In this document: piece after piece, positions 25,530 through 34,403 of the stretch
How the letters are laid out: every line of letters starts with the position of its first letter
Position numbering within the stretch: position 1 is the stretch's first letter
NCBI GenBank assembly: GCA_009701845.1
Contig: WLJI01000003.1
Location: 1 to 50,128, forward strand
Source of the DNA: Actinomycetota bacterium
GTDB lineage: Bacteria; Actinomycetota; Acidimicrobiia; Acidimicrobiales; Microtrichaceae
Direction: 5' to 3'
Length of the DNA: 50,128 nt
The notes under the pieces: generated by a model
The model's database searches: none
Told to the model about the DNA's origin: nothing
What the model saw: the letters and a program-made list of their open reading frames with translations, nothing else
Position numbers and translations under genes: made by a program

Positions 25530-26840
25530 TTAGCCCATGTCTGTGAGGAGAAGATCCTCGAGCGTCTCTCGACGAACGACTAGTCGGGCCTGACCATCGT
25601 TGACAAAAACAACTGCAGGACGAAGAACCTTGTTGTAGTTCGACCCCATTGAATGCCCGTAGGCACCCGTTACCGGGGTAGCAATGACGTCCCCCACAGC
25701 TAGATCTGCTGGGACAAGGCCTTCACGAACCAACAGGTCACCAGACTCGCAATGCTTGCCGACTAGTCGAATCGGCATTTCACGGCGAGAGTTAGCAGCC
25801 CGAGGCAAGAACGTCTCGTAACCGCTGCCGTAGAGGACAGGGCGGGGGTTATCACTCATGCCTCCGTCTACCGACACATAGGTGCGAACACCGGGAATGA
25901 ACTTGATGGTGCCAACCGTGTACAGAGTGAGCGCAGCAGCAGCGGTGATGGCGCGACCGGGCTCGACGCTGATTTGAGCGGTAATTCCTTGCTCGCGGCA
26001 ACTTTGCAGAATTGCAGTGCCCCACTCGGTGATGGAGGGTGCCTGGTCGCCCTGCACGTAGGCAACACCAAGCCCGCCGCCAACTACGAGTTCGGGCAAG
26101 CCATTGTCAACCACAAAGGGTGCAACGGTACTGAGTCCCTGCAGGAAGTTTTCGACACTAAAGACCTGACTTCCGATGTGTAAGTGAAGGCCAACAAGGT
26201 CCATGGCCGCACTCGCAGTCGCCCGCTCAACTGCCTCGTCGGCCTGACCAGTGGAGAGTGGAAACCCAAATTTGGAATCTAGATTCCCGGTCTGCACGTG
26301 CTCGTGGGTATGCACTTCAATGCCTGGGTTGATTCGAAGCAGAACCTTTGGGGTTGCGCAGCCGGCAGCTACAAGAGACTCGATACGGGTGAGCTCATCA
26401 AAGGAGTCCACCACGATCCGGCCAACGCCTGCATGAAGCGCTTGTTCGAGCTCTGCCATGGACTTGTTATTGCCATGCAACTCCAGCGCCTCGGCCGGGA
26501 CACCAGCTTGCAGAGCCACATACATCTCTCCGCTCGTCGCCACATCAAGACGCATGCCCTCTTCGTAGGCAAGCCGGGCCATTGCCTTACAGAGAAATGC
26601 TTTTGTGGCATAGATCGCTCCACTAGGACCAAACACCGAGATTGCTTCTCGGCAACGCTGCCGAAGGTGCTCCTCGTCATAGACAAACAGCGGGGTCCCA
26701 AAACGGTTGGCAAGCTCCGCTAGGTCAACTCCGCCAATGGAGAGCGCGCCATTGGGTGCAACTAAGGCTGTGTCAGACAACAACTCAAGGGGAAGCGCTG
26801 AGTTTCGGTGATCGGACTCGGTGGGTCTGGGCTCTGTCAT
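25530..26840 (-). CDS. lysA: Diaminopimelate decarboxylase
   Basis: A 436-residue fold III PLP enzyme making lysine from meso-diaminopimelate. The PLP lysine is in AIYATKAFLCKAM, the phosphate-binding glycines are in ELVVGGGLGVAY, and the C-terminal barrel has GKHCESGDLL with the catalytic cysteine and VTGAYGHSMGSNYN. It is 9 bases after argS and 41 bases before hom, the same argS-lysA-hom order as in Mycobacterium. Confidence 0.96.
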   Translation of the reverse strand: MTEPRPTESDHRNSALPLELLSDTALVAPNGALSIGGVDLAELANRFGTPLFVYDEEHLRQRCREAISVFGPSGAIYATKAFLCKAMARLAYEEGMRLDVATSGEMYVALQAGVPAEALELHGNNKSMAELEQALHAGVGRIVVDSFDELTRIESLVAAGCATPKVLLRINPGIEVHTHEHVQTGNLDSKFGFPLSTGQADEAVERATASAAMDLVGLHLHIGSQVFSVENFLQGLSTVAPFVVDNGLPELVVGGGLGVAYVQGDQAPSITEWGTAILQSCREQGITAQISVEPGRAITAAAALTLYTVGTIKFIPGVRTYVSVDGGMSDNPRPVLYGSGYETFLPRAANSRREMPIRLVGKHCESGDLLVREGLVPADLAVGDVIATPVTGAYGHSMGSNYNKVLRPAVVFVNDGQARLVVRRETLEDLLLTDMG

Positions 26841-26849
26841 GTCAGGAAC

Positions 26850-28448
26850 TCACATCTGCTCGGGGGCACTTACACCCAACAAGTCAAGGCCAACCCGCAG
26901 GCCACTGCCTGCAGCATCGGCTAGTTGCCATCTTGCTTGGCGGAGCTCGTCTGGGGTGTCGTCGGACAGGATCGGACAGTCGTGATAGAAGCCGTGAACA
27001 GCTGCTGCTAACTCGCGCACCCAGGTGGTGACCTTGTGAGGAGCGCGGTCGCGAGCGGCAAGTTCGACCACTTCTGGCAACAAGTAGAGCGCACGAAGAA
27101 TCTCAAGCTCGCGGTCGTGGGTGAGCAGACCCAGATCAACATCGGCTGCAGCCTGTCGCGGTATTCCCCGCTCCTTGGCAACCCGGCCGATGGAATGAAT
27201 CCGAGCGTTGGCCATCTGCACGTAGAACACGGGGTTTTCGTTGGACTGCGCCACGATGAGGTCTAAGTCGACTGTTTGAGGCGAGTCAACTGACTGCAAC
27301 AGGTAGGTCAAGCGGACTGCATCAACGCCAACGTCATCGAGAAGGTCCTCAAGGGTGATCAGGTTGCCGGAGCGCTTCGAGATCTTGACCTCTTCACCCT
27401 CTTTCTCAAGCCGCACAAGTTGAGAGATGATCACTTCTACATCGGCGGGATCATGGCCGAGCGATTGCACTGCAGCCTTCATTCTTGCCACATAACCGTG
27501 ATGATCTGCTCCCCACACGTTGATGAGCAGATCAAAGCCGCGAGCAAACTTGTCTCGGTGATAGGCAATGTCGGGTAGCAAGTAAGTGAACTCGCCGTCG
27601 CTCTTGACCAGGACACGATCTTTGTCATCGCCGTAATCAGTTGAGCGCAGCCAGATTGCACCATCTGAATCCTCAACGACTCCTCGCTCTCGCAGATCGC
27701 TCAAGGTGGTGGGGATCGCTCCCTGCTCGACCATCGATCGCTCAGAGAACCATGTATCAAAATGAACGTTGAGCCGCTCAAGGACTGTTCGAGCATCATC
27801 AAGTGCTCGCTGCTCGCCCCAGACCAAAGCGTCCGCTTCTTCAGGCATCTGCGCGGCCCAGTCAATGATGTACTGCCCGTTGTAGCCGCCCTCTGGAAGT
27901 TCGCTGCCAACTTTGCGCGCAGTTAAAGATGCCGCAAAGGTTTGCATCTGCACGCCACGATCGTTGATGTAGAACTCTCGCTCAACCTGATATCCGGTGT
28001 AGCTGAGTAGGCGCCCCAAACTGTCACCGAATACAGCGCCACGGGCATGCCCTGCGTGAACCGGACCCGTAGGATTTGAAGAGACAAACTCAATCAGTAC
28101 TCGCTGACCATTTCCCGTGGCGGAGCGACCATACGAATCCCCCGCAGCGAGGACCTGAGGTATCAACTCCTGCAGCCAGGCATCATCAAGTCGGAAGTTC
28201 AAAAACCCTGGCCCAGCGATTTCTACCGAGGTCACATGTTCTGGCAGATCCCGGTTCAATACATCAAGCATCTGCTGAGCAAGGACACGCGGCGCAACGC
28301 CGGCTTTCTTCGCCGAGGTCAGTGCAATATTTGAAGAGAAGTCTCCATGATCACGGCGAGCTGGTTGCTCAAGATGGATCTCATCTTCGACATCAATTCC
28401 AAGCTCTGCAGCAGTCTGAGCTAGAGCAGTAGTGAGCACAATACGCAT
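26850..28448 (-). CDS. argS: Arginyl-tRNA synthetase
   Basis: A 532-residue class I synthetase. The HIGH-type motif is HAGHARGA within FVSSNPTGPVHAGHARGA, and the KMSKS-type motif is KISKRSGN. The N-terminal Add-1-like domain (about 1-100) contacts the D-loop of tRNA-Arg, and the C-terminal DALR anticodon-binding domain starts around residue 410. ATG at 28448 has AAGGAAA 3 bases upstream. It leads the argS-lysA-hom-thrC operon and diverges from a tRNA-Arg gene. Confidence 0.97.
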   Translation of the reverse strand: MRIVLTTALAQTAAELGIDVEDEIHLEQPARRDHGDFSSNIALTSAKKAGVAPRVLAQQMLDVLNRDLPEHVTSVEIAGPGFLNFRLDDAWLQELIPQVLAAGDSYGRSATGNGQRVLIEFVSSNPTGPVHAGHARGAVFGDSLGRLLSYTGYQVEREFYINDRGVQMQTFAASLTARKVGSELPEGGYNGQYIIDWAAQMPEEADALVWGEQRALDDARTVLERLNVHFDTWFSERSMVEQGAIPTTLSDLRERGVVEDSDGAIWLRSTDYGDDKDRVLVKSDGEFTYLLPDIAYHRDKFARGFDLLINVWGADHHGYVARMKAAVQSLGHDPADVEVIISQLVRLEKEGEEVKISKRSGNLITLEDLLDDVGVDAVRLTYLLQSVDSPQTVDLDLIVAQSNENPVFYVQMANARIHSIGRVAKERGIPRQAAADVDLGLLTHDRELEILRALYLLPEVVELAARDRAPHKVTTWVRELAAAVHGFYHDCPILSDDTPDELRQARWQLADAAGSGLRVGLDLLGVSAPEQM

Positions 28449-28557
28449 AGTTTCCTTGGGTGCTTTGATGGTCCGAGTAGCGGGCAGGTCTGCCTGAACA
28501 GTGAGCGGGTGCGGCTAGCGAAAGGATGCCAGCGTGCGAATGGTAACGTCCGGTACG

Positions 28558-28574
28558 TGAGTTCTCGTAACTCA
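28558..28574. promoter_or_regulatory. Small inverted repeat in the argS / tRNA-Arg divergent promoter region
   Basis: TGAGTT (28558-28563) and AACTCA (28569-28574) are perfect inverted arms separated by 5 bases. The site lies 32 bases before the tRNA gene and 110 bases before the argS start. It could be an operator. The arms are short, so chance is possible. Confidence 0.25.
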
Positions 28575-28605
28575 TTGCGGATCAGTCATACGGTGCGCAT
28601 GTAAG

Positions 28606-28677
28606 GCCCTCGTAGCTCAGGGGATAGAGCATCGCCCTCCGGAGGCGTGTGCGCAGGTTCGAATCCTGCCGAGGGCA
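28606..28677 (+). tRNA. tRNA-Arg, anticodon CCG
   Basis: The acceptor arms GCCCTCG (28606-28612) and CGAGGGC (28670-28676) pair fully. The D-stem GCTC/GAGC, the anticodon loop CTCCGGA with CCG at the centre, and the T-arm GCAGG-TTCGAAT-CCTGC are all present. The anticodon stem has four good pairs and one T-T mismatch at its base. CCA is not encoded (the 3' flank is ACAA). CCG reads the arginine codon CGG. Confidence 0.95.
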
Positions 28678-28718
28678 CAAAACCTGCGTCGGAACTGAAA
28701 CTCAAGGTTTCTTTTCCG

Positions 28719-29459
28719 ATGCCCGATCAATCAGGGATGCACCCTCCCCAGCGAAGCGGCCCACCTGCGACTCTGTCCCTCCACCGAAACCGCTACGGCA
28801 CCCCCCGCCAGAACCACCACAGCAGCCGCAAGATCGCTGCGCTTGCTTTGGTCGCAGTCTCCTTTGTGGCACTTAGTTGTGCTGCTGCTCCAGGAGCTAG
28901 AAACTCCTCGCGCCTTGGCTCGGCAACTACCACAAGTGTGCTTCCAGCCGGCGGAGATGCTGGAAACCAGCTGATAGTGAAGCCAATTGTCTTCCCCGTC
29001 TCGGGTGGTGCGAGCTACAGCGACACCTTTGGTGCGCCACGCTCAGGTGGCCGCACCCACGAGGGACAAGATCTGATCACTAGCAAAGGCACCCCTCTCG
29101 TGGCAGCAGTCAGCGGCAAAATCACCCGCGTGCGCCACGACCTCAGCGGCCTATCGGGGAACTCACTAACAATCACTGCCGATGACGGTTGGAGCTACGT
29201 CTATATCCACCTCAATAACGATTCCCCCGGCACAGACGATGCCTCCAACTTGTTTCAGTACGCGTTTGCCCCCGGAATGGCCCTGAATAAGCGAGTGGTT
29301 GCGGGCGAATTGGTCGGGTTTCTTGGGGACTCTGGCAATGCCGAGGAGACCGTTGCGCATCTGCACTTCGAGATTCGTCAACCCGGCGGGACAGTGCTCA
29401 ACGCATTTGCAAGTCTGCGGGCTGCCACAGCGGCGCCAGTGATACCTCGAAGCTGGTAG
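28719..29459 (+). CDS. M23 (LytM-type) metallopeptidase lipoprotein
   Basis: Probably cleaves or binds peptidoglycan outside the membrane. From ATG at 28719 it has 246 residues: an unusually long polar N-terminus, a hydrophobic signal (KIAALALVAVSFVALSC) ending in a lipobox cysteine, a Ser/Thr/Gly linker and an M23 domain. The zinc ligands are in THEGQD (HxxxD) and HLHFEI, with a third conserved histidine in YVYIHLN, so the catalytic set looks complete. The frame is open back to 28647, but that would overlap the tRNA. ATG at 28737 is another possible start. The gene begins 41 bases after the tRNA. Confidence 0.85.
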   Translation: MPDQSGMHPPQRSGPPATLSLHRNRYGTPRQNHHSSRKIAALALVAVSFVALSCAAAPGARNSSRLGSATTTSVLPAGGDAGNQLIVKPIVFPVSGGASYSDTFGAPRSGGRTHEGQDLITSKGTPLVAAVSGKITRVRHDLSGLSGNSLTITADDGWSYVYIHLNNDSPGTDDASNLFQYAFAPGMALNKRVVAGELVGFLGDSGNAEETVAHLHFEIRQPGGTVLNAFASLRAATAAPVIPRSW

Positions 29460-29501
29460 CTAAGTACTAGCCCGATCTGCACTGCGAGGACGTAGGTGAG
29501 A

Positions 29502-31076
29502 TTAGGGGCAGGAGGTGCCCTCGGGGGGCACTCCTGGCTTCCAGCCCGGCTCTGTGGTGGCGGTTACCGCTGGAGCAGCAGTACCTCCTGGTGCTGCTGA
29601 GGTAGCAGAAGCAACTGTTGTAGTAGTCGCTGATGCGTCCGGCTCTGCTACACGCTTGAAGTCAACGCCCAAGGTGACCGTCACAGTTCCAGAGGGCAAC
29701 TTCTTGTCTTCTTTTAACTCTGGGGCAACAGAAATCCAAGGGGCCACAAGGTCGGCCATGCGCTTTTGACCCTTGGGGTAAGAAACCACTGTGTGGGCAA
29801 CCGTCTTGTCAGAGGGTTCCACTGCGCCTTCAATGAAATCCCCCGAGACCAACACAAAGCTCACCCGCCGAGCCTCGCCCTCTTTTCCGGTTGCATTCAC
29901 AACGCTCACGGTGACTTCGTCTGCCGAGGGCGGCGGTGCGGTTGTAGTGGTCACAGGTGCTGCCACCGCCGTTCCGCGAAACAAGTCCAAGACCGGTTGT
30001 GCTGCTGCATCGTCAAGAAGCACCACCGCTGCGCCGCCGTCAGTACGAAATGGCACCACGGGCAGGCTGTGTGTTTGGAGCCGCTCGGGATCGAAGTTCG
30101 AGAACTTCTTTCCCAGACCAAGCAAATCAGAAGTTCCAAAAGAATCATCAAGCTTGACCGAGCCCAACCCGGCATCAACTAGCGACTTCAACGTACCCAC
30201 ATTGTTGAGCCCCAATGTCTGTGCTTTGGCCATGGCCGCTCGAGTGAGCAGTTGCTGTCGCGTCATTCGCCCCAAGTCACCGGTTGGATCAGACACCCAC
30301 TTCACGCCGTTGTTCCACTCAAGATGTCTCGAGCGAGCAAATGCCAACCCATTCTGGCCGTCAAGAACATGACAACCTTTGGCCCCAATATCAAGCCCAG
30401 AATTACCATCTCGAACGGGATGATCGAAGTACATCGGAACGCCACCGATTGCTTCGACTAGCGACTGAAACCCAGAGAAGTCCACCTCTACAAAATGATT
30501 GATGGGAATCCCCAATGAGCTTTGCACCGAGTCAACTACTGCTTGAGCAGATTGTGCATAGGCCGAATTAATGCGCTGCTTAGAGTCTGTGCCAGCTTTT
30601 GGAACCCACAGATCTCGGGGCACCGAAAGTAAATCAATTCGGTCACTTGATGGGTCAATTCGAGCTATCAGCAAGCTGTCGGCCCGCTGGCCCGTCGGCG
30701 CATCCTTACCCAGCATGCCGCCAGCACCTGGGTCACCCTTTTCAATATCGGCCCTGCTGTCAGACCCGACAACGAGCACATTCATTGGTTCGGTCGGACT
30801 CTCAACCTCGGCCAAATTGAGGTCAACCCGCTGAATCTTCGAGAAGCTCCACAAGCCCCAGGCTGCACCGGCACCAGCTAGAACTCCGACTAGCAGCACG
30901 CAAGCGAGGGCTCCGGCAGCAACTCTCTTGGGCGTGGACCACCCAGACGAACCCTTGGGCGTTCGCCGGACAACCCGGTACTCGCCGGTATCTTCGGGAT
31001 CTGGGGTAATCGGAGGAGTAGTCACAAAAGAAGTCGACAGAGACGGCCTAGGAGCTCTGCAAGCACATTTTGCCAA
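29502..31076 (-). CDS. LytR-CpsA-Psr family protein with C-terminal LytR_C domain
   Basis: A protein of up to 524 residues that probably ligates polyprenyl-linked glycans (for example arabinogalactan- or teichoic-acid-like polymers) to peptidoglycan. After a cytosolic tail of about 50 residues there is one transmembrane helix (VAAGALACVLLVGVLAGAG), then the LCP domain with VLVVGSDSRAD, RADSLLIARIDPSSDRIDLLSVPRDLWV and FARSRHLEWN. The basic and acidic residues that contact the lipid phosphate are present. A second domain (EVTVSVVNATGKEGEA onwards) matches the LytR C-terminal type, followed by a Thr/Ala/Pro tail. The TTG start at 31076 is doubtful. GTG at 31025 is an alternative. Confidence 0.88.
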   Translation of the reverse strand: MAKCACRAPRPSLSTSFVTTPPITPDPEDTGEYRVVRRTPKGSSGWSTPKRVAAGALACVLLVGVLAGAGAAWGLWSFSKIQRVDLNLAEVESPTEPMNVLVVGSDSRADIEKGDPGAGGMLGKDAPTGQRADSLLIARIDPSSDRIDLLSVPRDLWVPKAGTDSKQRINSAYAQSAQAVVDSVQSSLGIPINHFVEVDFSGFQSLVEAIGGVPMYFDHPVRDGNSGLDIGAKGCHVLDGQNGLAFARSRHLEWNNGVKWVSDPTGDLGRMTRQQLLTRAAMAKAQTLGLNNVGTLKSLVDAGLGSVKLDDSFGTSDLLGLGKKFSNFDPERLQTHSLPVVPFRTDGGAAVVLLDDAAAQPVLDLFRGTAVAAPVTTTTAPPPSADEVTVSVVNATGKEGEARRVSFVLVSGDFIEGAVEPSDKTVAHTVVSYPKGQKRMADLVAPWISVAPELKEDKKLPSGTVTVTLGVDFKRVAEPDASATTTTVASATSAAPGGTAAPAVTATTEPGWKPGVPPEGTSCP

Positions 31077-31178
31077 CAGCTTTACTAGGGCATGTACAGC
31101 AAACGTTAGTGGTTGCAGCCCTCAAGGTGGTGAGACCCTCGCCCCAAACGGGGAAGTTCCTCAGGCAACTGAACCGGT

Positions 31179-32426
31179 TCAGCTGGGTTTCGTTTCAACC
31201 TTTGGCTCACGAGGCAGCCCAAGAACCTTCTCGCCTACGATATTGCGCTGGATCTGAGACGTTCCGCCCCAGATTGTCTCTGATCGAGAGAAGAAGAAAG
31301 ACGAGATCATCAGGCTGACGGGGTAGGTGGGTCGCCCCTCACCACGAAGTGCCGCTGGCCACGACCCGCTCTCTGGGCCGCTAGTCGAGAGCATGGCCTC
31401 TGCACCCCAAATCTCTAGGGCAAGCTCCATGGCAACCTTGTGGGTCTCTGACCAGAACATCTTGTTGGTTGCGCCAAGAACCGTGACGCCCATATCCCGC
31501 TTACCGCTCACTGTGGCAGTGAGTGAGCGCAAACCGTTGATGCGCATGATCTGGATCTTCGAGTAGTACAGCGCCAGACCTTGGCGAATGACTGGATCAC
31601 TGATCTTGCCGTTCTCTGTGGCTTTTTCGACCATCAAGCGGTATTCCTCGGCGAAGCGTCTGTAGCCAGTGGTGGCAGACATACCTCTTTCAAAACCGAG
31701 CGTGTCGTTGGCAACCTTCCAACCGTTGTTGAGACCACCGACCACGTTGTCTACGGGGCATCGAGCGTCCGAAAAGAACACCTCGTTGAACTCATCTGTG
31801 CCATCGGGTTGCACAATGCCGCGCACCTCGACTCCTGGCTGCTTCATGGGAACCAACAGATACGAGATTCCGGCCTGCTTCTTTACATCAGGGTCGGTCC
31901 GTGCGAGAACAAAGCAGTAGTCAGCGAACTGTGCTTGGGTGGTCCAAACCTTCTGGCCGTTGATGACCCATTCGTCGCCGTCAAGCACTGCTGTGGTCTT
32001 GAGAGAGGCAAGGTCGGACCCCGAGTCGGGCTCGGAGAAGCCCTGGCACCAACTCATTGAGCCATCAAGGATCTTCGGCAAGAAGTACTTCTTCTGCTCT
32101 TCAGTTCCATTCATCAAGATGGTGGGCCCAACGAGGGTGTCGCCAAAGAAGTCGGCTCGCATCGGGGCCTTCGCCTTCGCGAACTCCTCTGCAAGAACTA
32201 CCCCTTGCATCGTTGACAGGTTCTTGCCCCCGTACTCCTCAGGCCATGTTGCGCAGATCCACCCGCCCTCGAAAAGGGTCTTGGTCCACTCAAGATTCCA
32301 CGCTGCCTTCTCATCGGGAGACATCTTGAAGCCTGGATCAAACCAACCCTTCGGCAGATTCTCTTCGAGCCAAGCTCGAATTTCTATCCGGAAGGCTTCT
32401 GCGTCGGCGGGGTAAGTCAGGTCCAT
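31179..32426 (-). CDS. Acyl-CoA dehydrogenase
   Basis: A 415-residue FAD enzyme of the acyl-CoA dehydrogenase family. The N-terminal helical domain (ADAEAFRIEIRAWLEENLP), the middle beta domain with WCQGFSEPDSGSDLASLKT, and the C-terminal SETIWGGTSQIQRNIVGEKVLGLP are standard. The reading frame stays open 165 codons further upstream, but that part is antisense to the neighbour, so ATG at 32426 is the sensible start and matches family N-termini. No clear ribosome binding site is seen. A palindromic operator lies 11 bases upstream. The acyl chain preference is not readable. Confidence 0.93.
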   Translation of the reverse strand: MDLTYPADAEAFRIEIRAWLEENLPKGWFDPGFKMSPDEKAAWNLEWTKTLFEGGWICATWPEEYGGKNLSTMQGVVLAEEFAKAKAPMRADFFGDTLVGPTILMNGTEEQKKYFLPKILDGSMSWCQGFSEPDSGSDLASLKTTAVLDGDEWVINGQKVWTTQAQFADYCFVLARTDPDVKKQAGISYLLVPMKQPGVEVRGIVQPDGTDEFNEVFFSDARCPVDNVVGGLNNGWKVANDTLGFERGMSATTGYRRFAEEYRLMVEKATENGKISDPVIRQGLALYYSKIQIMRINGLRSLTATVSGKRDMGVTVLGATNKMFWSETHKVAMELALEIWGAEAMLSTSGPESGSWPAALRGEGRPTYPVSLMISSFFFSRSETIWGGTSQIQRNIVGEKVLGLPREPKVETKPS

Positions 32427-32436
32427 ACGTTCAATA

Positions 32437-32452
32437 TTGACCGATCGGTCAA
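32437..32452. promoter_or_regulatory. Perfect 16-bp palindrome, TetR-type operator candidate
   Basis: TTGACCGATCGGTCAA is a perfect palindrome in the 78-base gap between the divergent acyl-CoA dehydrogenase and saccharopine-dehydrogenase-like genes. Its core fits the ACCG-N2-CGGT style of TetR-family sites, many of which control fatty-acid and acyl-CoA genes in Actinobacteria. No regulator gene lies next to it. Confidence 0.65.
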
Positions 32453-32504
32453 GTGAGAGCCAGTCAGTCGGGGTAAGAGATTTCGCCTGACCTAGGCTTG
32501 AGCC

Positions 32505-33734
32505 ATGAAACGCAACTCTGACCGCCCGTTCGATCTGATTGTTTTTGGGGCAACTAGCTTCGTGGGGCAACTTCTGTGTCGCTACCTCGTTGAGCGTCAC
32601 GGAACGAGCGGAGCACTCACCTGGGCCATCGCAGGCCGCGACGCAGCAAAGCTTGATCAAGTTGCACAAAACACAGGTGCTGAAGTTGAGCGCATCATTG
32701 CTGATGCATCTGACCGTCAAGCGCTCAACGAGCTTGCTGAATCCACTCGAGTCGTGGTTTCGACAGTTGGTCCGTATGCCCTCTACGGATCCGAGTTGAT
32801 CGCTGCAGTTGCCGCCGCGGGTACGGATTACTGCGACCTCACCGGCGAACCGCAATGGATGCGCGCCATGATCGATGCCCATAGCGAAACCGCTGCTGCG
32901 AGCGGTGCTCGTATCGTGCACGCATGCGGCTTTGACTCAATACCATCTGATCTTGGCGTGTGGTTCACACAGCAGCAATCCATTGAGAGATTCGATTCAC
33001 CCTGCGACCATGTAGCCATGCGTGTCTACGCCATGAAAGGTGGTGCTAGCGGCGGCACCATTGCCTCGATGATGAACCTGATGGAAGAGGCCGCCGCCGA
33101 CCCAGAGGTACGTAGACTCTTGGCCGACCCCTATGTCCTCGCCCCAAAGCAGATGCGATCTGGAGTTGAGCAGCGTGAGCTCACAGCACCAACTCATGAT
33201 GCGGCCTCGGGCCAATGGATCGCACCCTTCGTCATGGCAGCAGTCAACACACGTGTCGTGCAAAGAACTCATGCGCTGCTCGGTCGGCCGTGGGGTCAAG
33301 ACTTCCAGTACGAAGAGGCAATGGTGACGGGCTCGGGGTTCGTCGGCGGGCTCAAGGCTGCCGGACTTTCAGCTGGCATCCTTGGTGGAATGGGACTCGC
33401 TGCTCTCTCCCCAACGCGCAAGCTACTGAGCCAATTTGTTCTCCCGAAACCTGGAGAGGGCCCATCACCTCAAGCCCAACTCGCTGGGTCCTTTGACCTG
33501 CGATTCTTTGGACTCACACCAACAGGTCGCGCAATCAGGACTCAAGTCACAGGCGACCGAGACCCTGGCTACGGCTGCACCGCTCGAATGCTAGGAGAGG
33601 CTGCTGTGACACTTCTTGACCTAGACCCGCAGGAAGTGGGCGGCGGTTTCTTGACGCCAGCCACAGCATTTGGAGATCGCCTGATCGAGCACCTTGAAGC
33701 TCACGCTGGCGTGCAGTTCAGCGTACTGATCTGA
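32505..33734 (+). CDS. Saccharopine-dehydrogenase-like / trans-acting enoyl-reductase-like protein
   Basis: A 409-residue protein with an N-terminal Rossmann fold (DLIVFGATSFVGQLLCRYL), AIAGRDAAKLDQVA, VVSTVGPYALYGSELIAA and the family-typical GTDYCDLTGEPQWMR and HACGFDSIPSDLGVW. These belong to the group that includes mycobacterial Rv2449c and the trans-acting enoyl reductase of phthiocerol lipid synthesis (recalled, not searched). A hydrophobic segment near residues 275-305 could bind a membrane or lipid. Divergent from an acyl-CoA dehydrogenase with a shared palindrome, so a role in lipid metabolism is inferred. Confidence 0.85.
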   Translation: MKRNSDRPFDLIVFGATSFVGQLLCRYLVERHGTSGALTWAIAGRDAAKLDQVAQNTGAEVERIIADASDRQALNELAESTRVVVSTVGPYALYGSELIAAVAAAGTDYCDLTGEPQWMRAMIDAHSETAAASGARIVHACGFDSIPSDLGVWFTQQQSIERFDSPCDHVAMRVYAMKGGASGGTIASMMNLMEEAAADPEVRRLLADPYVLAPKQMRSGVEQRELTAPTHDAASGQWIAPFVMAAVNTRVVQRTHALLGRPWGQDFQYEEAMVTGSGFVGGLKAAGLSAGILGGMGLAALSPTRKLLSQFVLPKPGEGPSPQAQLAGSFDLRFFGLTPTGRAIRTQVTGDRDPGYGCTARMLGEAAVTLLDLDPQEVGGGFLTPATAFGDRLIEHLEAHAGVQFSVLI

Positions 33735-33755
33735 GCAGAGCCGAGCCTGACTCTC

Positions 33756-34361
33756 TCAGGTGAAACAGGACGAGATGAACTGATCAAATGAGGCCTCGTT
33801 GGCACAGACTTGAAGATTGCCAAGGGCATCTCGGCTGACGTCAAGCGCAGGGCAAAAGAAGTCGTCGGTTGGCGTGAAAAAGTGAGGAGACCCAATGACT
33901 CCTCGGTCTCGGCCGGTGATGTAATCGTCTAGTACTCGCTGCTGATGTGAAGCCTCAACGGTCACACCAAACTCTTCCGCAAGGCCTGCAAGGACCTCTG
34001 AGCTTCCCACATCAACGCCCTGCTCGAAGAGTAAGTCTCGCAAGGTCAGACTCACCGACTCACCTACTTGCGGGCTGACCTCATATGCGGCGAGCGCAAG
34101 GGTGAGAGCCTCTAGCGAGGATGCGGGGAAGTTCTCGCTCTTAAATCCAACAAACAACTCTGGAGCGAGTTGTTTGCGGATATCTTCGATCTCTTCTGCG
34201 ATAAAGGTGGCATCAAGGGGCTTTTCGTTGACCACCTCAAGAGGCCACGAACGGACCCAGAGCAAAACATCCTCGCGTCCAAGTTCGCTTCGACGATCAA
34301 CGAAACGTCGAAGGCCGACATGGGTAAACGGGCAACCGATATCGGCGTATACCTCAATCAT
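33756..34361 (-). CDS. DsbA-family thioredoxin-fold protein
   Basis: A 201-residue cytosolic protein of the DSBA / 2-hydroxychromene-2-carboxylate isomerase-like group. It starts IEVYADIGCPFTHVGLRRF, where the thioredoxin active site has one cysteine (CPFT) rather than CxxC, and the cis-proline loop is GVIGSPHFF. A single-cysteine site suits glutathione- or mycothiol-dependent isomerase or transferase chemistry better than disulfide formation. No signal peptide. It is on the same strand as the SDR gene upstream (42-base gap). Confidence 0.8.
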   Translation of the reverse strand: MIEVYADIGCPFTHVGLRRFVDRRSELGREDVLLWVRSWPLEVVNEKPLDATFIAEEIEDIRKQLAPELFVGFKSENFPASSLEALTLALAAYEVSPQVGESVSLTLRDLLFEQGVDVGSSEVLAGLAEEFGVTVEASHQQRVLDDYITGRDRGVIGSPHFFTPTDDFFCPALDVSRDALGNLQVCANEASFDQFISSCFT

Positions 34362-34403
34362 CTCAACAACCTTTCGCAGTTGTCGCAGGCCTGAACAATG
34401 CTC

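Noticed and set aside
32427-32921. An extra 165 codons upstream of the acyl-CoA dehydrogenase in the same frame
   Set aside because: The stretch is antisense to the saccharopine-dehydrogenase-like gene, contains no domain, and the family N-terminus begins exactly at ATG 32426.
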